Shown: one piece after another, positions 47,501-55,715 of the stretch | How positions within the stretch are numbered: position 1 is the stretch's first letter | Layout of the letters: every line of letters starts with the position of its first letter | Origin: Asterias rubens | Lineage: Eukaryota > Echinodermata > Asteroidea > Forcipulatida > Asteriidae | Length of the DNA: 64,000 bases | Reading direction: 5' to 3' | Assembly: GCF_902459465.1 (NCBI RefSeq) | Contig: NC_047076.1 | Span: forward strand, 3,361,488-3,425,487 | The notes under the pieces: generated by a model | Seen by the model: only the letters and a program-made list of their open reading frames with translations | What the model was told of the DNA's origin: nothing | The model's database searches: none | Translations under genes and position numbers: made by a program

Positions 47501-48466
47501 AAAAAGATTTATAAAAATTACATCAAATATACAGTATAAGGGTCATAAACATGTAAATAAACAAACAGGATAACCCCAACACTCTCGGACGACCCCCAGA
47601 CCATCTTGACAAAGTTTTTCTTTTCATCAGGCAGCGAACTGTCTCACCATATCCTGAGTGTCAGCCTAGCCAAGATTAGAGATGATGATCTCATTAAAAC
47701 CAACGTTGCTGGCTTCATATGCGTGTAAGTATAAACAAAAATGTAAAAGGCACATTTCCTAACTTCTTACAAAAGCTCCTTAACACCTTACAGTAATAAA
47801 ATAATTGAAAACTGTTTTCTTTTCAAAAGCGCAATTTTTGAAATTGGAATAACCTCTCACACAATTAGTGCACGAACACTCCCTCTGTGCTTGCTGTAAC
47901 AAGGTCAGAGTTCGAACGTCCATGTACAACCAAAGGCAGGATTTGATCGTGGCAACCTATTCCCTATATTTGAGGTTTAGTTATGAGTGGTTGACAATGC
48001 AATGCATCAGAATAAGTTCATCAAGCTATTGGTTGTTGCGCCGACACCATGATTGTTTACGCCAGACAGAAGTAATGTTTGCATCACAAAGATTTAATTT
48101 TTCTCTTGCTTAAACCACGTTCAAGGAATTGTGCCTTGCTCCATCAATATTTTCTTTGCTCAACCCTCAAACCCGTAGGAATACTCTTGGATCCTGCTGT
48201 CTCGGACTTTTGTCCTGAAGAGCCTGGTCCTTTCAACGACCCGTGACAAAAATTAAATTTGGGGTTGAGCAAAGAAAAAAGTTTGTAAATATAACACATG
48301 CATACAGCACGCCATTATTTGCAGTTCTCTGTCTTTCCCCTCTCCCTGCAGAACACACGTGGACATGGACCGCCGGGTCTTCACTGTGCTGTCCCCAGCC
48401 CCACGGCCATTACCTCGTCGATACCTACTAGTGAGCGACGTACAATTTATGGACATTCAACAGTGA
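35736..48466 (+). CDS. CLP1: Polyribonucleotide 5'-hydroxyl-kinase CLP1 (complete)
   Basis: Twelve coding exons join in frame: 35736-35789, 39389-39475, 40307-40420, 41890-42015, 42515-42628, 43725-43923, 44662-44751, 45160-45260, 45986-46124, 46616-46696, 47631-47724 and 48352-48466 (stop TGA). The product is about 437 aa; the human protein is 425 aa. The N-terminal domain carries ELRFEV and VAVYTWHGC. The P-loop GPTDVGKST is at about residues 132-140, the Walker B-like DIDVGQ at 160-165. An Arg-rich lid ([15 protein letters not shown]) sits near 304-318 and the C-terminal domain ends [16 protein letters not shown]1 phosphorylates RNA 5'-OH ends, belongs to cleavage factor II for mRNA 3'-end formation and binds the tRNA splicing endonuclease. 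All introns are GT-AG except intron 3, which is AT-AC and U12-like. Several introns hold SINE, LINE and MITE insertions, one within about 25 nt of exon 9. No catalytic motif is broken. Confidence 0.96.
36421..36619. mobile_element. MITE, ends GGGCCTTGTCACACGAGGCAA
   Basis: The left end GGGCCTTGTCACACGAGGCA is the inverse of the right end TTGCCTTGTGTGACATGGCCC. About 199 bp in CLP1 intron 1. Homologous to 9996-10196; a further fragment is at 12225-12290. Confidence 0.78.
36893..37130. mobile_element. MITE, AGAGCTGC-family variant with GCTTACC ends
   Basis: Starts GGGGCCTAATTTCATGACTC and ends CAGAGCCATGAAATTGATCG. The inner part (TTTCTGCGCTAGC, GAATTCCCTGCTTCCG) matches the nested element at 7697-7937. 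Confidence 0.7.
37855..38246. mobile_element. TTAA MITE, subfamily A (left of a tandem pair)
   Basis: Complete element from TTAAAGGCAGTGGACACTAT to AGTGTCCAATGTCTTTAA, with the full GAGACCTCAGATTTAG / AATTTGAGGTCTC centre. Its terminal TTAA is the start of the next copy. Confidence 0.9.
38243..38610. mobile_element. TTAA MITE, subfamily A (right of a tandem pair)
   Basis: Starts TTAAAGACAGTGGACACTAT directly on the shared TTAA, same orientation as its neighbour, and ends TCTCCAGTGTCTATAA (right TTAA mutated). Confidence 0.85.
39880..40251. mobile_element. Diverged TTAA MITE in CLP1 intron 2
   Basis: Bounded by TTAA; left end AGGCAGTACTTTTAGTAATT and right end ACCAAAGGTATATCCTCCCT are poorly matched. 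The interior keeps GAAACAGCATCCTTGTTGCA and GTGCTTTCAGATGCC. It ends 56 nt from CLP1 exon 3. Confidence 0.65.
40540..40912. mobile_element. TTAA MITE, subfamily D, in the AT-AC intron
   Basis: TTAA with ends AAGCCATTCGG.. and ACCGAAAGTGACCAATGGCT. Same family as 29830-30185 in the opposite orientation. It sits inside CLP1 intron 3. Confidence 0.8.
41215..41480 (+). mobile_element. LINE 3' remnant in CLP1 intron 3
   Basis: A frame reads [20 protein letters not shown], then [12 protein letters not shown] and a stop. The APLWNSLP pattern is the non-LTR reverse transcriptase C-terminus. Same family as 24380-24690, but in sense with CLP1. Confidence 0.75.
41525..41760 (+). mobile_element. tRNA-like SINE in CLP1 intron 3
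   Basis: A leading part (CTGCCGCTTCCCAGGTTGTA... GGCTTCTGACAGGCACC, poly-C run) precedes a tRNA-like core with A box TAGCTCAGTTGGTAGAGCC and B box GGTTCAAATCCCG. The tail is TTTTTCTTTGTTCAACCC. Same composite unit as 45770-45985 and the fragments at 4119-4690. Confidence 0.75.
42105..42480 (-). mobile_element. LINE 3' fragment, antisense in CLP1 intron 4
   Basis: The minus strand encodes [20 protein letters not shown] and further reverse-transcriptase-like sequence (the HGIAPVYL pattern matches H.LAP.YL of L2/CR1 elements). It then runs into a 3'UTR GCGCTATATATAAGAACGGT ending in a TTATTATTATT tail. A tail of the same kind is at 59700-59765. Confidence 0.75.
43310..43690 (+). repeat. Dispersed 350-380 bp repeat, second copy of 14510-14875
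   Basis: Shares GACTAGAGCAAGCTA, GTAGTAGTCCCAGCC, CTACTCCGCGRTAGTAGA, CTACCTGGCAAG and ATATATTGATACCTCACCAT with the other copy. It ends within 40 nt of CLP1 exon 6. A shorter piece is at 13380-13490. An AGCTCTATGAAATTGGGCCC end lies just upstream at 43249-43271. Confidence 0.7.
43619..43652 (+). repeat. Short telomere-like (CCCTAA) stretch
   Basis: CTAACCCTAACCC and CCCTAACCTAACCC occur within 34 nt in the repeat before CLP1 exon 6. It is absent from the sister copy at 14510-14875, so it arose or was inserted in this copy only. Confidence 0.55.
43990..44245 (-). mobile_element. tRNA-like SINE, Asn/Cys-like head
   Basis: On the minus strand it begins with a tRNA-like head (GTGGTCAAGCGGTTAGAC, B box GGTTGGAATCC), followed by AATCACAATTTCTTGATTTA and GCCAGCTTGGTGTTTA. 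The copy at 46746-46975 is in the same orientation in CLP1 intron 10. Both end at GAGTTCCCTTGATGGGAAGA. Confidence 0.75.
44250..44453 (+). mobile_element. LINE 3' tail next to the SINE
   Basis: Contains [20 protein letters not shown] coding and a 3'UTR GCGCTTTGTATCCTTTGGCA...TTTGGCACTTTATAAATACA followed by the TAA microsatellite, as expected for a LINE with a (TAA)n tail. Confidence 0.55.
44454..44520 (+). repeat. (TAA)n microsatellite, about 22 units
   Basis: An uninterrupted run of about 22 TAA units in CLP1 intron 6. It follows a LINE 3' end and probably grew from its tail. The poly-Asn/poly-Ile frames it creates are artefacts. Confidence 0.95.
44775..44910 (+). repeat. SINE tail fragment in CLP1 intron 7
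   Basis: TATATATAGCGCTTTATACACCCGAAGG, CATTACCCCTGGTCAATGGGC and CTCAGCTCCCTGGGAAGTATACAGCC match the SINE segment at 17575-17690 at most positions. Confidence 0.7.
45770..45985 (+). mobile_element. tRNA-like SINE that supplies CLP1 exon 9's acceptor region
   Basis: Lead part GCCACTTCCCAGGTTGTATT and GGCTTCTGACTGGCACCC, then A box TAGCTCAGTTGGTAGAGCAC; the B box is damaged. The tail TTTTTCTTTGCCCAATCCCA runs right up to TTGTCTTACAG, the acceptor of exon 9 at 45986. The polypyrimidine tract is therefore largely SINE tail. Confidence 0.7.
46240..46490. mobile_element. Fusion of a half TTAA MITE with an AGAGCTGC-type MITE end
   Basis: TTAAAGACACTGGCCACTAT to GAAAGAAAAAACACCC is the left half of a subfamily A copy. 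At 46390 it changes to AACAGCTTTATGAAAATGGGCCC and then CAGAGTCATAAAATTTGG. The right half of the TTAA element is missing. In CLP1 intron 9. Confidence 0.6.
46746..46975 (-). mobile_element. tRNA-like SINE, second Asn/Cys-like copy
   Basis: Homologous to 43990-44245 over its full length, including GTGGTCTAGTGGTTAGACCG and GGTTCGAATCCTACC on the minus strand. The A and B boxes are better preserved here than in the other copy. Confidence 0.78.
46985..47250 (+). mobile_element. tRNA-like SINE, Leu/Ser-like head
   Basis: GTGTCATGGCCGAGCAGTTAAGAGCACC (A-box region), GATTCAAGCTCTGGTGTTTGATCAGCAGG (long variable arm) and GGTTGGAGTCCCGG (B box) mark a class II tRNA-like head. A further head-only copy is at 42643-42700. 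Confidence 0.7.
48166..48285 (-). pseudogene. Inverted partial copy of CLP1 exon 9 and its 5' intron flank
   Basis: Read on the minus strand, 48240-48166 repeats the first 75 nt of CLP1 exon 9 (45986-46060) with five mismatches. The homology runs on through the preceding intron end (acceptor tract and SINE tail, to about 48285). The copy lies in CLP1 intron 11, opposite to the gene, about 2.1 kb from the original. Its acceptor AG has become GG, so it could not be spliced even in the other direction. In the pre-mRNA it would be complementary to exon 9. It looks like a local inverted duplication. Confidence 0.85.
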
Positions 48467-51273
48467 AAGTGATCTGTATGCATTATTACCTAGTGAGTTT
48501 TGGAACTTAGGGGTCACTGGTTCCTCTAGCCATGGATGGTGCGACTTTTTGACTACACCATTTGTTAGAGCTTCCTCTGCCAAAAGGGATAAAACTAAAA
48601 GCTGCGATGCTATCAACGACATCTAAAGAGGTGGCTAGGAGATTAAGGGGTCAAACGTGACACAAAACCCAAGCTCTATTCAGTGGACAAGGCCAGCCTG
48701 CTGCAGCTCACCGATGTCAATGCTTTACCTCACCATGTATGAGCACATATTATGCGTATAACCCAGTGGGAAGGGTGGGGGGGGGCAGCTGATAAAAAAG
48801 TGGGGACAATTTTTGGCACAGCCAGAAGAAGAAAATATTGGGCAGAGAAAGCAACAAAAATTTCCCCTGGTATATTCTGTACTGATGCAGTTTTTATTTG
48901 TGTAAAATTACAGGCAAATCAACCCCTCTGCCCTTCTGAGCCAAATTTCATATTGCTGCTTAAAGGAACATTACAGAATTGGTTTTGCTAGCAAAATAAA
49001 TTGCTGGCAGTGTAATCCACAATATACATAAACTGACAAACCTGTCGAAGTTTGAGATCGATCGGCCATTTGGGTCACGAGAGAATAGTGAAAAACCGAT
49101 TACAAATTTTGCATTGCATCGATGCCAAAACAAAAAAGAATAAAACGCTCACTGAGCAATAAACTCAAAACGCGAAATTATATGATTTATTTCTCATCAA
49201 ATATGCAAATTCAGACAGAAACATTTCAAGGGATGTTTTCTACTTTCATCACGATTTTTGTTTCTTACCAATTCTGTAACGTTCCTTTAAGCATAAATAG
49301 TAGCTAAGCAAAACAAAATTATGCTTACCAAAATAAGGTTACCAGCCAAACTACCATGTCACATATACAATTTGTAACTGGTATCTTGTTTATATCTACC
49401 AAGCAAAAACAATGTTAAGCAATGTTTTTTGCTTAAAGGGAAGGTACACGTTTGGTAATTACTCAAAACAAATATTAACTTAAAAACTTACTTGGTAACG
49501 ACCATAGAAACATTGTGAGAAACGGCTCCCTCTGAAGTAACTTATTATTTCGAGGAAGAGGTAATTTCTCACTCAAATAATAAAAGACTTCTAGCCAGAA
49601 GTCTTTTATTCCTATCTGAAAGCACACAAATTCGTCCAACAAGGGTGTTTTTCTCTCATCATTTTCTTGCAACTTCGATGATCAATTGAGCCAAAATGTT
49701 CACAGGCTTGTTATATTATGGTTATGATGGGATACACCAAGTGAGAAGGCTGGTCTTTGCCAATTACCAAACGTGTACCATTTAAGCAGCTCTTTTAGAG
49801 TTGTTCCTTATACACCCATGTATGGGCGCTTGTGCCTGAGACACTATCAACATTCCTATGCTGCAGGAGGAGGATTCTATCTGTAAATATATAGGACTAT
49901 TATCCTATTCAACTATTACGTACAGCTTCAACTGTGTAGCTGTGTTCTATACATTTTTAAAGTTAACTTTTTAAAAGGTTCAACGTTTTCAGTGAAGGTT
50001 TCACACTGAAGGTTCAGTGTGGGAGACTTTTTTTTTGGACGCTAGATGGCAGCAGACTTACCAGGTAAATCCAATGTTTTTAAAAAGCATGAACGTGTTC
50101 AGAGTTACGTCAATCATGGGAATTTACCTGCTGGAACTGCACCTAAGAGTCCTAAAGGTATCCACTACTCCAGTTGCCTTTGTAACATAAATGTCCGTAT
50201 CAGGAAAATATTCTTTTTAACCATGAGACATAAAAAACATATTTCTCTTCTATTTTGATGACCCTTTTCTGAGAGAATGACAACTTTATTTTATGGAGAA
50301 AATTACTTCACTATGCAATCTCCCTTTATTTTAGCTAACAGGCAGTCCTTAAAAAATCTCTTGTAATCATTTTTAAAACGTAATTGTCATTACTGTCTAT
50401 TTGCGTTTATTAATTAAGTCGGAACCTTCCATTGAAAACAATAAAAACACAATTTTAACAAATACAAATTTTGACCAGTTTCAGTGTGATTGTGTAAAGG
50501 ACAACCCCCTCCATCTGCTGCAAACCCAACAACACCAAAAAAAAACCCGCCCACAACCTCTCCCATAATCCCCACCCCAACAAACCACGCGTCACACTTA
50601 TGACTTTAAACAAGTGACAACCATGCCGAATCAAATACAGTGGCGCTACAAAATAAAAACCGCCAATACAGGGACATTTCGACAACATGTTTAGGTGCTT
50701 TGCTGTGTTGCGCTGATGACGAGTTATGACGGATGTTTTATGATGGGGCAAACACTACCGCCACACATGATAGGAAATTTATAAATAATTTGTTGATGTA
50801 CTTCATTGTCTAATAAATAGAGTCCTCGTGGAAAGGGTACAAATTTGTCTTTAACCTCTCGTTAAAATGGTGTAAATTTCACTCGATCCGATACCCTACC
50901 AGTAAAAAATATATCAGCATCTAAAAAAACATCTGATAACATCATGCTGGCAAAAATGGGTATGTACATTTTTGCGCGGGAATGTTTTGGTTAACATTCG
51001 ACTAACCGCAACTTACAAGCCAATTTACAACTTATAGTATTTTTTCGTTCACACTTTTCCTCAAGGAGAAGCACCAAGAAAATTAATACTCATTCAGCTT
51101 AGATGGGCATTGTGAAAAACTTAATAATTGTTTTCACTTTTATGCCCAACTCTAAAAAACAAAGTGATGTCACACGATCGCACTCTGCATCTCGGTGTCC
51201 ACGATGAAACTGATAGTCGTTCAGCTCACCACTGCACTTCAAAGATGGATTTCAAAAAGTGGATTCATTTTGT
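48467..51273. other. Intergenic, CLP1 3' side to FkbM gene end
   Basis: Neither strand shows another recognisable protein here. The first few hundred bases are the presumed CLP1 3'UTR. AATAAA occurs at 48995-49000, inside a MITE, so whether it is used as the polyadenylation signal is unknown. Most of 48940-49800 is a nested MITE cluster, described separately. The stretch 49800-51270 is AT-rich with no repeat family I recognise. TTTATT at about 50285 and 50325 could be minus-strand polyadenylation signals for the FkbM gene. Confidence 0.5.
48940..49800. mobile_element. Triple nest: two TTAA MITEs inside one AGAGCTGC MITE
   Basis: The host element starts GAGCCAAATTTCATATTGCTGC and ends GCAGCTCTTTTAGAGTTG. 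At its left TTAA sits 48960-49290, ends TTAAAGGAACATTACAGAATTGG and inverse. At its right TTAA sits 49433-49785, ends TTAAAGGGAAGGTACACGTTTGG and inverse (subfamily C). Host sequence (GCATAAATAGTAGCTAAGC to GTTTTTTGC) fills the gap. Each TTAA of the host was used as a target. Confidence 0.8.
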
Positions 51274-54200
51274 TCATTTTACTCCATGAATTCCCAAGAC
51301 GTAAGCCGACTCGTGTCCTAATTGCCAGACAAACTTAGACACATCCCTGATCGGTTCGTTGTCGGTATCCCTCAACGAGTAACCGATGTCTTTCAGCCAT
51401 CCCAGCGTCTCCACCAACCCACGGGTGACGGACATTGTCTCCTTGCTGTACGGCTGGCCCAGCTTAACGTGGAGGTACTGGGGCGGGTTGGTACCGGTGA
51501 GGATCGCCTCTGCCCCGGCCAAGACGGCTGCTTCGAAGCCCTGTGCGTCAATGTGAAGGGTCCAGATGCGGGTGTCTTCCTTGAGGACGTCTTGTAGACG
51601 GATCATCTGTACTGCGTTCTCGTGAGACGCACATAGATGTGAGTCGTCTCCACCTACCAAATGAAGGAAACAGACTAAAGTAATGTGTACCGATATGCCC
51701 AAAAAAGGCATCAGGCCTGAGTGAGAAATTACCTCTTTCTCAAAAAGTACTTTACTTCAGAGGGAGCCGTTCCTCACAATGTTGTATACTATCAACAGCT
51801 CTCCGTTGCTCTTACCCAAGTAACGTTTTATGCTCACAATGATGTTGTGTGAAATCTTACCCGAGACAAACCGGCCGTCACCCTGGTTGCTTGAACTCGC
51901 TGAAAAGCAGGCCCTTCCGTTGAAGTTGCCGACCGCCATGTTGTGTATTGTGAACCGGTCTGTGGACAACTGGTTGAGGAAAACACTTTCTTTGAGTAAG
52001 AATGTATTTCGTGTCATCGGCTCGAAGACTATCACTTTATGGCCGCATGCTGAGAGACCTAGAGCCAGGGTACCTGATGAAATGATGGTTTCAGAAGAAG
52101 AACAAAATATGAGAAATAGTTGTAATCCAAGCGAACCAAAATCGATATGATAGAGCATTGTTATTAATTGTTGTTGTATCAATCTTTGTGTTCTCGCTAT
52201 CAATTGTTAATTTTTACTATTTCCCCGAGCTTATCGCTCAGTGAGCGTTTTATATCGTTCTTAAGTCCGATTCATACTTCCTGCGAATGCGAATGCGAAG
52301 CGAATTTGACGTGAATTTGACGTCACACCCTCCTTTCGCAGCGATTATCGCAAGGGAGTAGAGCAGAGGGCAACTGCTGCGAATTGTTCGTTGCGAATTT
52401 GTGACGTCAAGATTCGCTTCGCATTCGCATTCGCAGGATCAGAAGTATGAACCGGGCTTAAGTCGTTGTCATGCAAAATCGGGTTTCACTATTTTCCCGT
52501 GACCCAGATGACCGGTCGATCTCGCTGAGATTACTTTATGTAGTCAACCATACACATAAACGCATAAACCTGTATAAGTTGAACCTATACAGGTTTATTC
52601 GTTTATGTGTATGGTTGATTACATAAAGTACTTACATTGCCAGCAACTGTTTTGTTGGAAGTAAAAAAAAATTCAACCCCTGCAAAGTGTTTCTCGAAGG
52701 CTAAACAAAATCATTAAACTAATAAGTTTCTAACTTCCTTTATTCACAACCGGTTTGTTCAAACAGTATATCTATAGCTATTGTTGATGTTATTATTTTG
52801 TTTTGGTGATGAAACCTAACAAGTGAACTTGAGCTAACTGTATAGTTCGCAAACCTGGCTGAAGAAACCTGTAAACACGTTTGTATATTGCTTAATGAAG
52901 CAAAACATTGACACAAGTCATCTTAACTGGATTGAGTGCCACAAGGACTTCTTTTCTTGGTTCTTGTTAAAGGCAGTGGACACTATTGGTAATTGTCAAA
53001 GAATAGCCTTCACATTTTGGTGTATCTCAACATATGCATAAAATGACTAACCTGTGAAAATTTGAGCTCAATCGGTCAACGAAGTTGCGAGATAATAAGG
53101 GAGAAAAAACGCCCTTGTCACACGAAGTTGATTTTGAGACCTCAAGTTCTAAATCTGAGGTCTCGAAATCAAGTTCGTGGACAATTACTTCTTTCTCGAA
53201 AAATAATATTAACAGAAGAAACAAATTGTTACATACTTTTGTGTTCAGATGCCTAATATCAAAAGACTTTAGGCCTGCAGCCTTTCAGTGTTTTGAGGTG
53301 ATAAATTACCCTTTTCTAAAAAACTACGTTACTTCAGAGGAAGTCGTTTCTCACAATGTTTTATACTATCAACAGCTCCCAATTGCTCGTTACCAAATAC
53401 ATTTTTATAACAATGAATCAATCAATCAAAGGTCATTAGTTGTGTAGAGCGCAAACACCACAAGTTTGTTCCAGGGGCGCTGAGGCACAGTTGAATGGTT
53501 AGTAAGGCCTGCTGGAACAGGAGAGATTTGATTTTAGTTACTCGTAATAACTATTAGCATAAAAATCTACTTGGTTACGAGGAATGGATTTTTTAAACTT
53601 TGTTGTCTAACTCACCAACATAAGCGCCAATATCGACAAAGAAAGCATCACTTGGTGCTTTGTTCATCTCTTTGCACATGCGCACAATGAGCGGTTCCTG
53701 CCATCCACCTCTCTCGATCAGGCTGTGACTTATATACGGATCTCTCTCCGTAGGGTGAAGGGATACGACGTAACTCGGAACACTGGGGGAAAAGAATGAA
53801 TAATTCATGAGTAAATTAGAATAGTTTTAACACATTTGAAATTATTTGTATGTTTGATTTTTTTTTCGGCACAAATTATTTGGACTGGATAGTTCAGTTG
53901 GTACGAGAGCCGTTCGTTTAATCCGGAGGTCTTTGGTTCAGTCCCGCTCCGGTTATTTTGTTATTGTTCAAACCCAAACCAAAATCAATGTACAATTATT
54001 CTAGTGAGAAATTGCTTCTTTCTCAAAAACTACGCCACTTTAGAAGGAGCTGTTTCTCACAGTGTTTTATACTATCAACAGCTCTCCATGACTCGTTACC
54101 AAATAATGGTTTTATGCTGATAATTATTTTGAGTAGTTACCAATAGTGTCCACTGCCTTTAAAACATTTATAAATTAATTCATAATTAATAAAGAATGAC

Positions 54201-54583
54201 TATTATTACGATTTCATTTGAGTCCTTGCAATGACCACCGCACTCTCCTTCATAACATCCCAATGTCTTCCAAGAAAAGCCTTCAGAGTCTTCGGCACTA
54301 TAAACACCTTATCCTTCTCTGGACATCTCGGGCATTCTGACTCCGGGCACTCCGGACACTGATGCTCCTCAGGGAGCTGGAGGGTGGTGGGTCGTCGTCT
54401 CCTCTCCGGCCCCGCGGGTCGATGGAGTCCGACGAAGGCTAGTAGCACCACGGTGGCGACAACGGCACCACCGAGGAACGCGGGGAGTGACTGGCGAAGT
54501 TCTCGGTAGCTCACGGAGCGCCGTAACCCGGGCATGGTTGATCTGTGGTTCTCACCCCGGCTGGACGTTCTGCTGCTTGACAT
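51274..54583 (-). CDS. FkbM-family methyltransferase, type II membrane protein (complete)
   Basis: Four exons join in phase: 54210-54583, 53616-53782, 51861-52073 and 51274-51653 (stop TGA). The product is about 377 aa. Residues 1-33 are basic and Ser/Arg-rich. Residues about 34-54 (LPAFLGGAVVATVVLLAFVG) form one membrane helix, followed by a short Cys-Pro-rich stem (CPECPESECPRCPEKD). This suggests a signal-anchored protein with a lumenal catalytic domain. The methyltransferase fold starts at VDIGAYVG, continues with LGLSACGHKVIVFEPM (SAM-binding Rossmann segment) and has the family motif LHIDAQGFEAAVLAGAEAIL. FkbM enzymes move a methyl group from SAM to an oxygen. The acceptor here cannot be read from sequence; a glycan or small secreted molecule is a guess from the membrane topology. 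Donors are GTAATA, GTGAGT and GTAAGA, with pyrimidine-rich acceptors. ABITRAM starts 1.1 kb away, divergently. Confidence 0.9.
51705..51845. mobile_element. TTAA MITE fragment beside FkbM gene exon 3
   Basis: Starts within ATCAGGCCTGAGTGAGAAATT and covers the right half of a subfamily B-like element (CTTCAGAGGGAGCCGTT, TATACTATCAACAGCTCTCC, CCAAGTAACGTTTTATGC). Both ends are lost. The donor of exon 3 (51861) lies about 15 nt away. Confidence 0.7.
52261..52461. mobile_element. Foldback MITE with GCGAATGCGAATGCG arms, TTAA flanks
   Basis: Left TTAAGTCCGATTCATACTTC and right GAAGTATGAACCGGGCTTAA are inverses. Inner arms CTGCGAATGCGAATGCGAAG / CTTCGCATTCGCATTCGCAG match perfectly, as do TTTGACGTCAC / GTGACGTCAA. 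The 5' end of the FkbM gene's intron 2 contains it. Confidence 0.75.
52480..52680. repeat. Inverted repeat related to the 48960-49290 MITE
   Basis: TACTTTATGTAGTCAACCAT and its near-inverse ATGGTTGATTACATAAAGTA flank a hairpin with AAACCTGTATA.. / ..TATACAGGTTT. The outer parts (GGGTTTCACTATTTTCCCGTG, TTACATTGCCAGCAA) match subfamily E. Confidence 0.65.
52967..53404. mobile_element. TTAA MITE, subfamily A, longer copy
   Basis: Left end TTAAAGGCAGTGGACACTAT, centre GAGACCTCAAGTTCTAAAT / GAGGTCTCGAAATC. It contains in addition the AGGCCTGCAGCCTTT segment, so it has features of both subfamilies. The right terminus is lost where an AATCAATCAATC-tailed repeat begins. Confidence 0.78.
53878..54165 (+). 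mobile_element. tRNA-like SINE joined to a half TTAA MITE
   Basis: 53878-53960 has A box TAGTTCAGTTGGTACGAGAG and B box GGTTCAGTCCCGC. From 53998 the right half of a TTAA MITE follows (GAGAAATTGCTTCTTTCTC to TAGTGTCCACTGCCTTTAA, ending at 54163). In intron 1 of the FkbM gene. Confidence 0.7.
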
Positions 54584-55715
54584 TGGTCAGAGTTCACTTA
54601 AGTTCAACTTTGCCTTCACAGACTTGATCTCTTTCATCTCCAGGTCATCAAGTTGCTGAAACCTCACAACGGCAGATATTTGCCTCCTCACTTCTCGTCC
54701 ATTATCGCAGAGTAGTTTTCTTATTAGTGCCTTATACTTATTTCAAACTGTCTTCTAAACAACATAAGCGGATCCGAAGGTCGCCCCTAACAATACGTTT
54801 GTGTGTAATACCCATTCAAACTGTGAACAGTGAAGAATACCAAGACTTTGTTGCTTTTGTGTGTGTATTAAATGTAATCAATAATTCTACTCTCCCTCAT
54901 AATAGTAGTCGCATTAGAGTGGTTTCACATTGACAGTATGGTACACTATTATAATGGTCATTAATATTCAGAAGGTTTGAACTAAGTCGATTACAAGATG
55001 TTTTCGATTCAAATAGGGTGCGTTCGTTTAGCGATCCCTGGGTCGACCCCGGTGTGTGGCGGTTTTTTTTCCCAGGACAAACGTGTGCAGATAATAACCC
55101 ACGTTCGTCCTGGAAAAAAAACCGCCACACACCGGGGTCGACCCAGGGAAGCTATACGAACGCACCCAAAGGCCATGGCTGTAGAGTAGAGTAGGCTGAT
55201 GGGCCTGTGGAGGCAATGGCTGGGTTCCAGGCAATCTCCAAGAAGAGAAATCATTCACATTTGATCACACACAACAATATTTGCTTTTGGGAATTTCATA
55301 AGACATGGTTTGAAAAAAACTCTCATGTGCTACCAAAGTGTGGCCCCATCGTAGCATGCACTGCACTTGATTGACCCCTCAAATGCCTGTAAAAGTTGCC
55401 TAGCTGTGTGATATCGGCCCGAAAATCGCTTACAGCTTTCAGAACTATCTAAATTCAGTCTGGTTCAAAACAAAAAAATCTCAATAGTTTACTTTTTATA
55501 GTGAATAATCCGCCCATAAACGTTTTCCAAAGTACAAACACTAGAAAACACAATGTCCTCAGTAGGACCATACTATTAGGGGATGCAACAAAATAATAGA
55601 GGTTAATTAATTTGCATCAGGGATAAAAAATAATAATGATAGAAACCACTGTGCCGTTATTGTGTTGTGCGCCCTCTTGCGATCAAACTTAGAAAGAGTA
55701 GCATATTTCTAAAAG
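54584..55715. promoter_or_regulatory. Divergent intergenic interval between FkbM gene and ABITRAM
   Basis: This 1.1 kb separates two start codons pointing away from each other, so both 5'UTRs and promoters should lie here. I see no clear TATA box. A GGGTGCGTTCG foldback (55018-55168) sits in the middle and may separate the promoters. A partial MITE follows at 55195-55260. The last 60 bases before the ABITRAM ATG are not G+C-rich. Confidence 0.5.
55018..55168. mobile_element. Foldback, ends GGGTGCGTTCGTTTAGC (second copy)
   Basis: Arms GGGTCGACCCCGGTGTGTGGCG and its inverse, a T/A run, and CCCAGGACAAACGTG / CACGTTCGTCCTGG. Same family and arm length as 7315-7467. It lies between the divergent FkbM and ABITRAM genes. 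Confidence 0.85.

Noticed and set aside
51322..51597. 91-codon plus-strand open frame
   Set aside because: Shadow of the FkbM methyltransferase exon on the opposite strand.
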